Below, in pieces: positions 10,462-19,721 of a stretch of 64,000 nt of DNA; the stretch's first letter is position 1; the number at the start of each line of letters is the position of its first letter. The stretch is from contig NZ_FOFA01000012.1 of assembly GCF_900110855.1 (NCBI RefSeq), positions 50,021 to 114,020 on the forward strand. Direction: 5' to 3'. The notes under the pieces were generated by a model. The model did not search any database. It saw nothing but the letters and a program-made list of their open reading frames with translations, and was not told the DNA's origin. The stretch is from Microlunatus flavus (GTDB taxonomy: Bacteria; Actinomycetota; Actinomycetes; Propionibacteriales; Propionibacteriaceae). The position numbers and the translations under genes are program-made.

Positions 10462-11488
10462 AGCGGTCGGCGAACCGGTCCGTCGCCGCCACCAGCGCGG
10501 CGGTGATCTCGGGCTCGGTCCAGGCGTGACCGGCGTGGGGCGCCACCACCAGCTCGGCCTGCGGCCAGGCGCGGTGGAGGTCGAACGCCGTGACCGCCGG
10601 GGTGCAGAGGTCGTAGCGGCCCTGGACGATCACGGCCGGGATGTCGGCGAGCCGTCCGGCGTCGGCGATCAGCTGACCCTCGCCCTCGGCCGACGTCGAG
10701 AACCAGCCGGCGTGGACGAAGTAGTCGTTCTCGATCCGCGCGAAGGCCAGCGCGTAGTCCGGGTCGGCGAACTGCGCGACCAGCTCGGGGTCGGGCACGA
10801 GCGTGATCGACGCCGCCTCGTACGAGGCCCAGGCCACCGCGGCCGGGCCGTGCACCGCGGGGTCGGGGTCGAACAGCAGCTCGTGGTAGCCCGCGATGGG
10901 GTCCCCGACGACCGTCCCGCCCGGCGTCACGCTCACGAGGCCGCGCTCGAGCAGCGGGGCGAGGTAGCCCGCGTACAGGTCGGGCACGAGCTGGCCGGCG
11001 CCGCCGCCGTAGAAGAAGTCCAGCTCGCTGCGGCGCAGGGTGAAGATGCCACGCAGCACCAGCTCGGTCACGCGCTCGGGGTGCGTCTCGGCGTACGCGA
11101 GGGCGAGCGCGCTGCCCCACGAACCACCGAACACCTGCCAGCGCTCGATCCCGCGCGCCTCGCGCAGCCGCTCGATGTCGTCGACCAGGTGCCAGGTGGT
11201 GTTGAGCGCCGGGTCGTACGCCGCGGTGCTGGCGTGCGGCTCGCTCCGGCCGCAGCCGCGCTGGTCGAGCAGGACCACGCGGTAGCGCTCCGGGTCGAAC
11301 AGCCGCCGCACGCCCGGGGAGATCCCGCCGCCGGGCCCACCGTGCAGGAACACCACGGGCTTGCCGTCGGGGTTGCCGCACTCCTCCCACCACACCCGCT
11401 GGCCGTCGCCGACGTCGAGGTGCCCCGACGCGTACGGCTCGACCGGCGGGTAGAGCGGGCCCTGCTCCTCGAGGCTGGAGGAGGTCAC
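10460..11488 (-). CDS. pip: Proline iminopeptidase
   Basis: This alpha/beta hydrolase (S33 family) removes N-terminal proline from peptides. The 342-aa protein shows the family oxyanion motif HGGPGGG (about residue 49), DQRGCGRS, the nucleophile elbow GGSWGSALAL (Ser near residue 117), the acid in GRYDLCTP and the histidine in APHAGHAW. The GTG start at 11488 overlaps the TGA of the DUF5709 gene by three bases, so the two form one transcription unit. Confidence 0.93.
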   Translation of the reverse strand: MTSSSLEEQGPLYPPVEPYASGHLDVGDGQRVWWEECGNPDGKPVVFLHGGPGGGISPGVRRLFDPERYRVVLLDQRGCGRSEPHASTAAYDPALNTTWHLVDDIERLREARGIERWQVFGGSWGSALALAYAETHPERVTELVLRGIFTLRRSELDFFYGGGAGQLVPDLYAGYLAPLLERGLVSVTPGGTVVGDPIAGYHELLFDPDPAVHGPAAVAWASYEAASITLVPDPELVAQFADPDYALAFARIENDYFVHAGWFSTSAEGEGQLIADAGRLADIPAVIVQGRYDLCTPAVTAFDLHRAWPQAELVVAPHAGHAWTEPEITAALVAATDRFADR

Positions 11489-11955
11489 TCCGGGATGATG
11501 TGGACGGCCGCCTCCTCGGCGCTCGCCGCCCCGCCGTCGATGCCGACGTCCTCGCCGATCAGGTCGGACTCGTCGTCGAGGCCGATGCCCTCGTTGGGGT
11601 CGACCAGGCGGCCCGCGCGGAAGTCGCCGACCTCGCCGTCGTCGAGGTTCTCCTCGTCGGCGCGGACGGTGAGGTTGTCCTCCTCGTCGACGTCGTCGTC
11701 GGAGTAGGGGTCGGGCTCGGGGATCTCCTCCGACAGCCGCTGGTCCAGCGTCTCGTGCGGACCCTCGCGCACCAGCGCGGACGGGCGCTCCGGCGGCGAG
11801 TAGCCCTCGTCGAGCGCGTCGGCGACCCCGCGGTCGTCCAGGGTCTCCTCCGGCTGGATGAGGTCCTGGTCCATCTGGTCGGTGCCCTCGGGGGTCTGCT
11901 CGTACGGCTGGACGTCGGCCGGGTCGCTCATCGGCTCCGGGTTGGTGCTGGTCAT
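11485..11955 (-). CDS. DUF5709 family acidic protein
   Basis: The 156-aa product is very acidic and has the DUF5709 signature blocks LIQPEETLDDRG, DEGYSPPERP and ETLDQRLSEEIPE. The family occurs in Actinobacteria and its function is unknown. ATG at 11955 is preferred over the longer frame to 12051, whose extra part is arginine-rich and overlaps the opposite gene. It is translationally coupled to pip downstream. Confidence 0.88.
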   Translation of the reverse strand: MTSTNPEPMSDPADVQPYEQTPEGTDQMDQDLIQPEETLDDRGVADALDEGYSPPERPSALVREGPHETLDQRLSEEIPEPDPYSDDDVDEEDNLTVRADEENLDDGEVGDFRAGRLVDPNEGIGLDDESDLIGEDVGIDGGAASAEEAAVHIIPE

Positions 11956-11993
11956 GCGGCCCAGCCTGCCAGACGGGCGGCAGACTGCTCCGC

Positions 11994-13097
11994 GTGCGGA
12001 CCGTCGGCGTCGAGGAAGAGCTGCTCCTGCTGGACCCCGCGACGGGCGCACCCGTGGCGCGGGCCGCCGACGTCCTGCGCCGGGTCGCGGCCGAGGACGC
12101 CGCCGCGCGCTCCGTCGCCGGCGGGAACGTCGAGGCCGAGCTCCAGCAGCAGCAGGTCGAGATCGACACCACGCCGCAGTCCGACCTGGACGCGGTCGAG
12201 CGCGAGCTGCGCGCGGCGCGGGCCCGGGTGGACGCCCTCGGGCGGGCGGCAGGCGTACGGGTCGCCCCGCTGGCCACCTCGCCCCTGGCCGTGACGCCGG
12301 AGGTGACGCCGAAGTCGCGCTACGCGGCGATGGTCGAGCACTTCGGCCTCACCACCGCCGAGCAGCTGACCTGCGGCTGCCACGTGCACGTCGAGGTCTC
12401 CTCGCGCGAGGAGGGCGTGGCCGCCCTGGACCGGGTCCGCGTGTGGCTGCCGGTGCTGCTCGCGCTGTCGGCGGGCTCGCCCTTCTGGCAGGGGCAGGAC
12501 TCGGGGTTCGCGTCGTACCGCTACCAGGCCTGGGGACGCTTCCCCGGCGCGGGCCCGGCACCGGTGCTCGGGTCGGCCGCGGCGTACGACGCGTTCGTCG
12601 GCACGAGCGTGGCGAGCGGGGTGCTGGTCGACCACGCGATGGTCTACCTCGACGCCCGGCTGTCCCAGCGCTATCCCACCCTCGAGGTCCGCATCGCCGA
12701 CGTGTGCCCGCGGGTCGAGGACGCCGTGCTGATCGCCGCCCTGTGCCGGGCGCTGGTCGACACCGCGATCCGGTCCTGGACCCACCACGCCCCCGCCCCG
12801 GACGTCGGCTCGGAGCTCGTGCGGCTGGCGAGCTGGCGGGCGAGCCGGTCCGGCCTCGCCGGCGACCTGGTCGACCCGCTGACGCACCGACCGCGCCGGG
12901 CGGCCGACGTCGTGCGGAGCCTGCTCGACCACGTCCACGACGCCCTCGCCGAGGCCGGCGACGTCGACCGCGTGGAGGCGGGCTGGGCCGCGCTGCGCGA
13001 GCGCGGCACCGGCGCCGCCCGGCAGCGCGCGTGGGCGGAGCAGGACGGCGACCTCGGCCGGGTCGCGCTGCGGGTGGCCGACGAGCTGCTGGTCTGA
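11994..13097 (+). CDS. YbdK-type carboxylate-amine ligase (glutamate-cysteine ligase family 2)
   Basis: The 367-aa protein starts VRTVGVEEELLLLDP, the conserved N-terminus of the GCS2/YbdK family, and has GGNVEAELQQQQVEI and CGCHVHVEV motifs that form the ATP/metal site. YbdK from E. coli has weak glutamate-cysteine ligase activity; the true substrate is not settled. GTG at 11994 is divergent from the DUF5709 gene, with only 38 bases between, so the promoters overlap. Confidence 0.9.
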   Translation: MRTVGVEEELLLLDPATGAPVARAADVLRRVAAEDAAARSVAGGNVEAELQQQQVEIDTTPQSDLDAVERELRAARARVDALGRAAGVRVAPLATSPLAVTPEVTPKSRYAAMVEHFGLTTAEQLTCGCHVHVEVSSREEGVAALDRVRVWLPVLLALSAGSPFWQGQDSGFASYRYQAWGRFPGAGPAPVLGSAAAYDAFVGTSVASGVLVDHAMVYLDARLSQRYPTLEVRIADVCPRVEDAVLIAALCRALVDTAIRSWTHHAPAPDVGSELVRLASWRASRSGLAGDLVDPLTHRPRRAADVVRSLLDHVHDALAEAGDVDRVEAGWAALRERGTGAARQRAWAEQDGDLGRVALRVADELLV

Positions 13098-13119
13098 GCG
13101 GCGCGACGGGCTGGTCGCA

Positions 13120-13169
13120 AGAACGGAGCGGATCCGACCGCGACTACGCGGTGGGATCCGCTCCGGTCT
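13120..13169. terminator. Inverted repeat between convergent ybdK-like and oxidoreductase genes
   Basis: AGAACGGAGCGGATCC... (13120-13142) pairs with ...GGATCCGCTCCGGTCT (13147-13169) around a four-base loop, with two to three mismatches. It lies between stops at 13097 and 13176, consistent with a bidirectional terminator. Confidence 0.65.
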
Positions 13170-13175
13170 CGGCGA

Positions 13176-14306
13176 TCAGCTCGACCAGCCCTCGCGGGTC
13201 GTGGTGACGGGCGCACCGGTGCGGGCCGACTCGAGGATCGCCAGCGAGATCTGGTGGTCCTCGCACGCCTCCTCCAGCGGGTACGGCGCGGGGGCCTCGC
13301 CGCGGGCCCAGGCGCCCGTGGCGGCGAGCAGCATCGCGACGGCCAGGTCGTCCTCCGACATCCGCGAGCCCACGAACGGGTTGCGCCAGACGACCCGCCC
13401 GTCGAAGCTCACGTGCTGCAGGTCGACGCCCTCCAGGTTGAGGTCGAGGCCCGCCTGACGGCGGACGAGCGAGGACTCGACCGCCGTGAACGCGTCGGCC
13501 AGCCGGGTGACCCGCTCGTCGACGATCTCCCCGCGGGTGCCGCGCACGACGATGCGGCGGGCGCGCAGCGGGTTCCACCACTGGTTGTCGGTGAAGTCGT
13601 AGAGGCCCGTCCGCTGACCGCCGAAGTCGAACGTGGCCAGCGTCGTCGCCAGGTCCTCGGGCGCGTCCGAGCCGGACCAGCCCGACGGGCTGAGCGGGTT
13701 CGCGAGCGGGGCCGTGAAGGACTGCGCCCGCACCTCGACCGGCCCGCGGCCGACGCCGAGGAAGCCGCGGATCATCGACACCGCGTGGTAGAGGTGCGTG
13801 GAGCTGACCTGCACCGACGTGACGTCGCCGATCACGCCGTCACGCACGACCGCCATCCGCGCGGCGTGCTGCGGCATGAGGAGGTACTGCTCGGCGACCT
13901 GGACGAGCCCGGTGTCCCCCACCGTCGACCACAGCGCGCGCAGGCCGTCGAGGTCGGCGGCGGGCGGCGTCTCCGCGAGCACCCGGACGCCGCGCTGCGC
14001 CAGGCGCTGCGTGGTCGGTCCCATCTCGCCCCAGGGCACGCAGGGCACGACGAAGTCCGGCTCGGCGGCGAGCAGCTCGTCCTCCGAGGCGGCGGTCGCG
14101 ACGCCCCACTCCCGCGCCACCTCCGCGGCACGGTCGGCCCGCCGGCTCAGCACCCCGGTGACCGTGAAGGCCTCGGGTGCCTGGCGGGCGAGCCGGGCGA
14201 AGAACTCCGAGCGCCAGCCCGTGCCGATCAGGGCGAACCGGGTCGGGCTGGTCGGGCTGGTCGGGCTGGTCGCGTCGGTGGCGGTCACAGGGTCAGCGTC
14301 GGGCAC
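13176..14306 (-). CDS. Gfo/Idh/MocA family oxidoreductase
   Basis: The 376-aa protein opens with a Rossmann fold (RFALIGTGWRSEFFARLA, about residue 23) and has the family's EKP-like position as LAETPPAAD, where the usual Lys-Pro is replaced by Thr-Pro. Substrates are usually sugars or sugar derivatives, with NAD(P). It starts with GTG at 14306, with GAGGAG upstream, and is divergent from the sugar ABC importer, sharing its promoter region. It probably modifies a sugar taken up by that system. Confidence 0.85.
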   Translation of the reverse strand: MPDADPVTATDATSPTSPTSPTRFALIGTGWRSEFFARLARQAPEAFTVTGVLSRRADRAAEVAREWGVATAASEDELLAAEPDFVVPCVPWGEMGPTTQRLAQRGVRVLAETPPAADLDGLRALWSTVGDTGLVQVAEQYLLMPQHAARMAVVRDGVIGDVTSVQVSSTHLYHAVSMIRGFLGVGRGPVEVRAQSFTAPLANPLSPSGWSGSDAPEDLATTLATFDFGGQRTGLYDFTDNQWWNPLRARRIVVRGTRGEIVDERVTRLADAFTAVESSLVRRQAGLDLNLEGVDLQHVSFDGRVVWRNPFVGSRMSEDDLAVAMLLAATGAWARGEAPAPYPLEEACEDHQISLAILESARTGAPVTTTREGWSS

Positions 14307-14362
14307 GTCGCTCCTCGGGCCCCGGTCGGGGCCGGTTGTCCGGACAGGATCGGCCGCGTCTC

Positions 14363-14412
14363 TTCACTTCGACCGACGTCTCTGATAAACCTTCTTACAG
14401 TGAGTTAGAAGG
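14363..14412 (+). promoter_or_regulatory. Candidate promoter and palindromic operator of the sugar cluster
   Basis: TTCACT (14363-14368) and TAAACC (14386-14391) have a 17-base spacer and could be -35/-10 elements for the ABC importer. Overlapping the expected start of transcription is a palindrome, CCTTCTTAC-agtga-GTTAGAAGG (14390-14412), with one mismatch in nine-base arms. A related string (TTCCAGAAGTTAAGG) lies upstream of the ROK regulator. Binding of that ROK protein here is inference. Confidence 0.5.
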
Positions 14413-14491
14413 CTAGCGGTTCCGCAGCCACCCCGGCCCCGCCCCTCTGGGCACCCCAGCCCGCAGCACGTCTCGACGAGGAGATCGCAGA

Positions 14492-15865
14492 ATGACCGAC
14501 CCCACCACGGCCCCCCAGGCAGACGGCTCCGGCGCGTCCACGAGCGCCAGCAGCCCCTTCCAGCGCCGCACCTTCCTCCGGGCCGCCCTCGGCGGCGCCG
14601 CCGCCCTGGGCGCCGGCTCGTTCCTCGCCGCCTGCGGGAGCGACAGCTCCTCCGGCAGCAGCGGTGGCGGCGGGAGCAACGCCGGCGGCAACCCGGCCAC
14701 CGTCCGGCTGTGGACCTGGTACGGCGAGCAGAAGGACGAGTGGCCCAAGCTCATCGACAAGTTCCAGCAGGCCAACCCGAACATCAAGGTCGAGAACCGG
14801 CTCTTCGGCAACCCCGACCAGTACCTGCCGGCCCTGCAGGCCGCGGTCTCCGCCGGCGACGTGCCCGAGATCTTCGCCCCGCACACCCGCGCGCTCACGT
14901 ACGGCACCGGCGGCATCTCCGCCGACCTCAAGTCGGACATGGCCGACGTCCTCGGCGACGTCTTCGACTCGGCCAACCAGGAGTACACGCTGGACGGCAA
15001 GCAGTACGCGATCGGCTGGATGGCGCAGACCTTCGGCATGTTCTACAACCCCGACCTGATGGCCAAGGCCAAGGTCGACCCCGAGTCCCTCGAGACCTGG
15101 GACGACCTGATCGCCGCCGCGCCCAAGTTCAAGGCGGCCGGCACGTACGGCGTCTCGATCTCCTGCAACCCGGGCACCAGCGCGATGGACTTCTTCCTGC
15201 CGCTGATCACGCAGGTCAAGGACGACCCGACGTTCTTCCTCAAGCTCGACCAGGCCCAGGACGGCCTCACCTGGGAGGACCCGGCCGTCGTCGCGGCCCT
15301 CGAGCTGCAGAAGCGGATCGTCGACGCGGGCACCTTCCAGCCCGGCGCGACCGGCACGTCGGGCGACCAGTGCGCGCAGATCTTCTACACCGAGAAGTCG
15401 GCGATGCTCTTCAACGGCTCGTGGAGCCCGCAGGGCTTCGTGCAGAACGCCAGCAAGGAGTTCGTCAAGAAGTACAAGGTGATGAAGAACCCGGCGCTCA
15501 CGGCCGGGGCCAAGCACTGGACGGCCAACCAGGCCGGTGCCGGGTTGGCGGTCGCGGAGACGAGCAAGAACAAGGACGCCGCGATCACCTTCCTCAAGTT
15601 CCTCTACGACGAGGCCAACTACTCGCCGACGATGAACAGCTCGAACTCGATGCCCGCGACCAAGAGCGCCGCGGCGTCGATCCAGAACCCGACGATGAAG
15701 CAGATGACCTCCTGGCTCATCGACGGCGAGGGCTGCCCGCACATCCCCTTCGGCAACGGCACGACCGCCGCGGCCGACCCGATGGTGCAGACCTTCGAGG
15801 GCAAGGGGACCCCGGCCGACGTGGCCAAGCAGATGCAGGCCGCGGTCGTCAACGCCCGGGGCTGA
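14492..15865 (+). CDS. Sugar ABC transporter substrate-binding lipoprotein
   Basis: The 457-aa protein has a Tat-like signal (QRRTFLRAA, residues 24-32) and a lipobox LAAC with Cys48, so it should be exported and lipid-anchored outside the membrane. The mature part follows family 1 solute-binding proteins: TVRLWTWYGEQ, NPDQYLPALQAAV, FNGSWSPQGFV. It starts the importer operon and is followed four bases later by the first permease. The neighbouring GH1 enzyme suggests a beta-glucoside or cellobiose-like ligand. Confidence 0.93.
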   Translation: MTDPTTAPQADGSGASTSASSPFQRRTFLRAALGGAAALGAGSFLAACGSDSSSGSSGGGGSNAGGNPATVRLWTWYGEQKDEWPKLIDKFQQANPNIKVENRLFGNPDQYLPALQAAVSAGDVPEIFAPHTRALTYGTGGISADLKSDMADVLGDVFDSANQEYTLDGKQYAIGWMAQTFGMFYNPDLMAKAKVDPESLETWDDLIAAAPKFKAAGTYGVSISCNPGTSAMDFFLPLITQVKDDPTFFLKLDQAQDGLTWEDPAVVAALELQKRIVDAGTFQPGATGTSGDQCAQIFYTEKSAMLFNGSWSPQGFVQNASKEFVKKYKVMKNPALTAGAKHWTANQAGAGLAVAETSKNKDAAITFLKFLYDEANYSPTMNSSNSMPATKSAAASIQNPTMKQMTSWLIDGEGCPHIPFGNGTTAAADPMVQTFEGKGTPADVAKQMQAAVVNARG

Positions 15866-15869
15866 GCGG

Positions 15870-16838
15870 GTGACCACCACGGCGACCCCACCGCCCGTGG
15901 TCGCTCCGGGACCCGTGCCGACCTCCTCCGGGGGTCGGCTCGGGTCCCGGCTCAAGCGGTCGCAACGCCTGGCGGGCTACCTCTTCGTGCTGCCCACGCT
16001 GCTGCTGTTCCTGGCCTTCGTGGGCTGGCCGATCGTGCAGACGATCTACCTCAGCCTCAGCCGCTGGTCCGGCTTCGGGACCAAGACGTTCATCGGCGTC
16101 GACAACTACACGCGCATGGCCGGCGACCCGGTGGCGCACCGCGCGCTGCTGGTCACGCTCGTGTTCACGGCGGCCACGACGATCCTGCAGACCGTGGTCG
16201 GCATGGTCGTCGCCGTGCTGGTGAACATGGTCTGGCGCAAGGTCGGCATCGTCGTGCGGACGATCCTCTTCATCCCCGGCATCGTGTCGTTCGTCGTGAC
16301 CGGCGTGCTGTGGAAGCTGATCTACGACCCGAACGTCGGCACCCTCAACCAGATCCTCGGCTCGATCGGCCTCGAGAGCCTGCAGCACACCTGGCTCGCC
16401 GACCGCGCCACGGTGCTCCCGGCCCTGATCGCCGTGGCGGTCTGGGGCGGCGTCGGCATGAACATGCTGATCTTCTTCGCCGGCATCCAGGGCATCGACC
16501 CCGGGCTGTACGAGGCGGCCGAGGTCGACGGGGCCGGACCGTTCCAGCGGTTCTTCAACATCACCGTGCCGCAGCTGCGCGTCGTCACCGGCATCGTGGT
16601 CAGCCTCGGGCTGCTCAACGGCTTCAAGGTCTTCGACATCATCTACGTGATGACCGCCGGCGGGCCGAACCACGCCAGCGAGGTCTTCGGCACCTACCTC
16701 TACAACCTCGCCTTCGGCTCCACGTCCGGCGCGCTCCCCCAGCTCGGGTACGCCTCGGCGTTCAGCGTCGTCGTGATGGTCCTGTGCATCCTCGCCGTCG
16801 TCGTGCAGATGGCCATCACCCGGAGGGGAGAACGATGA
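15870..16838 (+). CDS. Sugar ABC transporter permease (MalF/UgpA type)
   Basis: The 322-aa protein has six predicted membrane segments. It has the EAA loop LYEAAEVDGAGPFQRFFNITVP near residue 213 (EAAEVDGAGPFQRF shown in part), which docks the ATPase. GTG at 15870 is placed four bases after the binding-protein stop, and the stop overlaps the next permease start (ATGA). Confidence 0.93.
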   Translation: MTTTATPPPVVAPGPVPTSSGGRLGSRLKRSQRLAGYLFVLPTLLLFLAFVGWPIVQTIYLSLSRWSGFGTKTFIGVDNYTRMAGDPVAHRALLVTLVFTAATTILQTVVGMVVAVLVNMVWRKVGIVVRTILFIPGIVSFVVTGVLWKLIYDPNVGTLNQILGSIGLESLQHTWLADRATVLPALIAVAVWGGVGMNMLIFFAGIQGIDPGLYEAAEVDGAGPFQRFFNITVPQLRVVTGIVVSLGLLNGFKVFDIIYVMTAGGPNHASEVFGTYLYNLAFGSTSGALPQLGYASAFSVVVMVLCILAVVVQMAITRRGER

Positions 16839-17734
16839 CGGCCACCGAGGCGGCACCGAGCACGCAGGCGGTCCGGGCGACGCCCACCACGCAGCGCCGG
16901 CCTACGGGTCGCCGACGGCGGCTGCCCTTCGCCAAGACGTTCGTGACCTTCCTGCTGCTGCCGCTGTGCGCGCTCATGGTGTTCCCGTTCGTCTGGCTGC
17001 TGCTGACCTCGCTGCGCGACCGGAACACGGTGTTCTCGGGCCCGTTCTTCCCGCACTCGTTCACCGGCAGCGCGTACGCCAACGCGTGGACCTCGATCGG
17101 GTTCCCGCTGCACTTCTGGAACAGCCTGTGGATCACCACGGCGACCGTGGTCGGCGTGACGATCTTCGCCACGCTGTCGGGCTACGCGTTCGCCAAGCTC
17201 GACTTCCCGTTCAAGAACACGCTCTACCTGCTGCTCCTGACCACGCTGATGATGCCGGCGACGGCGTTGATCATCCCGCTCTACCTCGAGCTCAAGTCGC
17301 TCGGCCTGCTGAACACCCAGGTCGGCCTGCTCGTGCTCTACGTCAGCGGGTCGGCGCCGTTCTCGATGTTCCTCATGCGGGCGTTCTTCTCGACGCTGCC
17401 CGACGAGCTCATCGAGGCGGCCCGGGTCGACGGTTCCGGGGAGCTGTCGATCTTCGCCCGGGTCGTCCTGCCGCTGGCCCGGCCGGGCGTCGCGACGGTG
17501 GTGATCTTCCAGTTCCTGCAGACCTGGAACGAGTTCCTGATGGCCAACACGGTCCTCCAGGACACCGACAAGCTGCCGCTGCAGCCGGTGCTGTTCACCC
17601 TGACCGGGCAGTACTCGACCGACTGGCCCACCCTCACCGCGGGCCTGGTGCTGTCGATCATCCCGGTCGTCGTGGTCTACGTCCGCATGCAGAACCAGTT
17701 CGTCGCGGGCATGACCCTCGGCGCGGTCAAGTAG
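16835..17734 (+). CDS. Sugar ABC transporter permease (MalG/UgpE type)
   Basis: The 299-aa protein starts with ATG at 16835, which overlaps the previous stop and has GGAGGGGAG upstream. It has six membrane segments and the EAA motif ELIEAARVDGSGELSIF near residue 190. It completes the membrane part of the importer. No ATP-binding subunit follows; in many actinobacteria such importers share a distant MsiK-type ATPase, which is the likely solution here. Confidence 0.93.
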   Translation: MTATEAAPSTQAVRATPTTQRRPTGRRRRLPFAKTFVTFLLLPLCALMVFPFVWLLLTSLRDRNTVFSGPFFPHSFTGSAYANAWTSIGFPLHFWNSLWITTATVVGVTIFATLSGYAFAKLDFPFKNTLYLLLLTTLMMPATALIIPLYLELKSLGLLNTQVGLLVLYVSGSAPFSMFLMRAFFSTLPDELIEAARVDGSGELSIFARVVLPLARPGVATVVIFQFLQTWNEFLMANTVLQDTDKLPLQPVLFTLTGQYSTDWPTLTAGLVLSIIPVVVVYVRMQNQFVAGMTLGAVK

Positions 17735-17774
17735 CGCCTCCCCCACCCGGTTCGCACCCCGCCCCACCCACGCA

Positions 17775-17817
17775 CGTCGGCGTCCGCCGGGCCTCCACCG
17801 GCCCGGGGACGCCGACG
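17775..17817 (+). terminator. Hairpin after the sugar ABC importer
   Basis: CGTCGGCGTCCGCCGGGCC (17775-17793) pairs with GGCCCGGGGACGCCGACG (17800-17817) with a six-base loop and one or two imperfect positions. It lies between the last permease and the VOC gene, so it may end or weaken transcription before the downstream genes. Confidence 0.55.
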
Positions 17818-17853
17818 GGCTCAGGCACGTCCACCCCCGACCGAGGAGCACCC

Positions 17854-18663
17854 ATGCCCATCACCAACGTGATCGTCAACGTCACCGACCTGCAGCGGTC
17901 GACCGACTTCTGGACCACCCACCTGGAGGCGGAGGTGGTCGAGCGGGGCGACGCGCGCGTCGTCCTCGACCTCGTCACCGCCACCGTCGAGCTCCGCGCC
18001 GGCGCGGTGGGCGCGAGCGACTGGGTCGCCGACGACCAGCAGCGCGGCTTCCGCCACGTCGGCTTCAAGGTCGAGCGCGTCGACCCCCGCGCCGACGCCC
18101 TCAAGGCGGCCGGCGTGGCCTTCCACCTCGACCCGCTCGACGCCGAGGGCGGGGTGCGGATCTGCTTCTTCTACGACCCGGACGGCACCCTGCTCGAGCT
18201 CGTCGAGGGCGACCTGCAGTACGCCGAGGTCCTCGACGACGACCTCGTCGCCGCCGAGCGCGGCCTCGGCGTCCCCGACCGGCCCCGCTTCGACCACGTC
18301 GCCGTGACGGTGGCCGACCGGTCCGCGACCGGCGCCGCCTACGCCCCGCTGGGCTTCGGCCTGATGGGCACCATCGAGCAGCCGCACGACCCGAGGGGGT
18401 TCCACATCGGCTACCTCAAGTCAGGGCCTACGGTTCTGGAGGTGTTCACCTACGATGCCGGCACGCGCGGCCGCACCCCCCAGCTCGACGTCCCCGGCTT
18501 CGCCTGGGTCGTCCTCGAGGGCGCCGACGTGCCCGCGGGCGCCACGACGCTGGGCACCGGCACCGGCGAGCGCGTCCTCGCCGACGCCGACGGGCTGACG
18601 TTCGCGGTGGCCGCCGCCGGCGCCCGCACCGCCGCCACGAGCGCCGGCCCGGTGCCCGCGTGA
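17854..18663 (+). CDS. VOC (glyoxalase/bleomycin-resistance superfamily) protein with two domains
   Basis: The 269-aa protein has two vicinal-oxygen-chelate modules: ITNVIVNVTDLQRSTDFW at residue 3, ending with DPDGTLLELVEG near residue 115, and FDHVAVTVADRSATGAAY near residue 149. VOC enzymes bind a metal through His/Glu ligands and catalyse isomerisation, lysis or dioxygenation; the substrate cannot be told here. ATG at 17854 follows a GAGGAG site. The stop overlaps the next gene's GTG, so it is co-translated with the aldo/keto reductase. Confidence 0.8.
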   Translation: MPITNVIVNVTDLQRSTDFWTTHLEAEVVERGDARVVLDLVTATVELRAGAVGASDWVADDQQRGFRHVGFKVERVDPRADALKAAGVAFHLDPLDAEGGVRICFFYDPDGTLLELVEGDLQYAEVLDDDLVAAERGLGVPDRPRFDHVAVTVADRSATGAAYAPLGFGLMGTIEQPHDPRGFHIGYLKSGPTVLEVFTYDAGTRGRTPQLDVPGFAWVVLEGADVPAGATTLGTGTGERVLADADGLTFAVAAAGARTAATSAGPVPA

Positions 18664-19622
18664 GCACCCCGGGTTCGCCGGACTGGCGCCGCCCGCTCGG
18701 CCGCACCGGGCTGGAGATCACCGCCGTCACCGTCGGCGGCGCCCCGCTCGGGAGCATGCCGGAGAACTTCGGCCACGAGCTCGCCGAGGCCGACGGCATC
18801 GCGCTCGCCGCGTACGTCTTCGACTCCCCCGTCCGGGCGCTCGACACCTCGAACGGCTACAGCGGCGGGGAGAGCGAGCGACGCATCGGCCGGGCCGTGG
18901 CGCAGCGCGGCGGGCTGCCCGACGACTTCCTCATCACGACCAAGGTGGACGCCAAGGACGGCGACTACTCCGGGGCCCGCGTCCGCGCGAGCGTCGCGGA
19001 GTCGCAGGGGCGCCTCGGGCTCGACCACCTGCCGGTCGTGTTCCTCCACGACCCCGAGTTCCACGACTTCGACGCCCTGTCCGCGCCGGGTGGCGCGGTG
19101 GAGACCCTGATGGCCCTGCGCGACGAGGGCGTGGTCGGCCACGTGGGCCTGGCCGGCGGGACGGCGCCGGAGATGCAGCGCTACCTCGCGCTCGGCGGCT
19201 TCGAGGTGCTGCTGGTGCACAACCGCTGGACGCTCGTCGACCACAGCGCCGAGGCGCTGCTCGACCAGGCCGCGGCCGCCGACGTCGCCGTGCTCAACGC
19301 GGCGATCTACGGCGGCGGCATCCTGGCCAAGCCGGGCTCCACGACGCGCTACGCGTACCGGGAGGCCGCACCGGCCACCCTGCAGGCGATCGAGGCGATG
19401 CAGCGGCTCTGCGCCGAGCACGGGACCGACCTCGCGACGGCTGCGCTCCAGGTCTCGGTGCGCGACCCCCGCATCGCCACGACGGTCGTGGGCCTCAGCT
19501 CGCCGGCCCGGCTCGACGCGCTCCTCGACTCCCTCGCGACCGACCTGCCCGAGGACCTCCTCGACGCGCTCGAGGGGCTCCGGCCCGCCCCCGAGCACTG
19601 GCTGGAGCCGCCCCGAGGCTGA
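18660..19622 (+). CDS. Aldo/keto reductase
   Basis: The 320-aa protein is an AKR TIM barrel of the aldose-dehydrogenase-like group: LGRTGLEITAVTVGGAPLG at the N-terminus, FDSPVRALDTSNGYSGGESE with the catalytic Asp and Tyr (about residues 61-66), TTKVDAK with the Lys, and VFLHDPE with the His. It probably oxidises or reduces a sugar with NAD(P). Its GTG overlaps the VOC stop, and 99 bases separate it from the beta-glucosidase gene. Confidence 0.88.
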   Translation: MSTPGSPDWRRPLGRTGLEITAVTVGGAPLGSMPENFGHELAEADGIALAAYVFDSPVRALDTSNGYSGGESERRIGRAVAQRGGLPDDFLITTKVDAKDGDYSGARVRASVAESQGRLGLDHLPVVFLHDPEFHDFDALSAPGGAVETLMALRDEGVVGHVGLAGGTAPEMQRYLALGGFEVLLVHNRWTLVDHSAEALLDQAAAADVAVLNAAIYGGGILAKPGSTTRYAYREAAPATLQAIEAMQRLCAEHGTDLATAALQVSVRDPRIATTVVGLSSPARLDALLDSLATDLPEDLLDALEGLRPAPEHWLEPPRG

Positions 19623-19721
19623 ACCCGTCCACCCCTGGCACGCTGCCCGGCAGCACGCAGACCCCGGCCCGCGGCGCACCGCCGCCGGCCGACCAGCACG
19701 ACCGATCCACAGGAGCACCCC

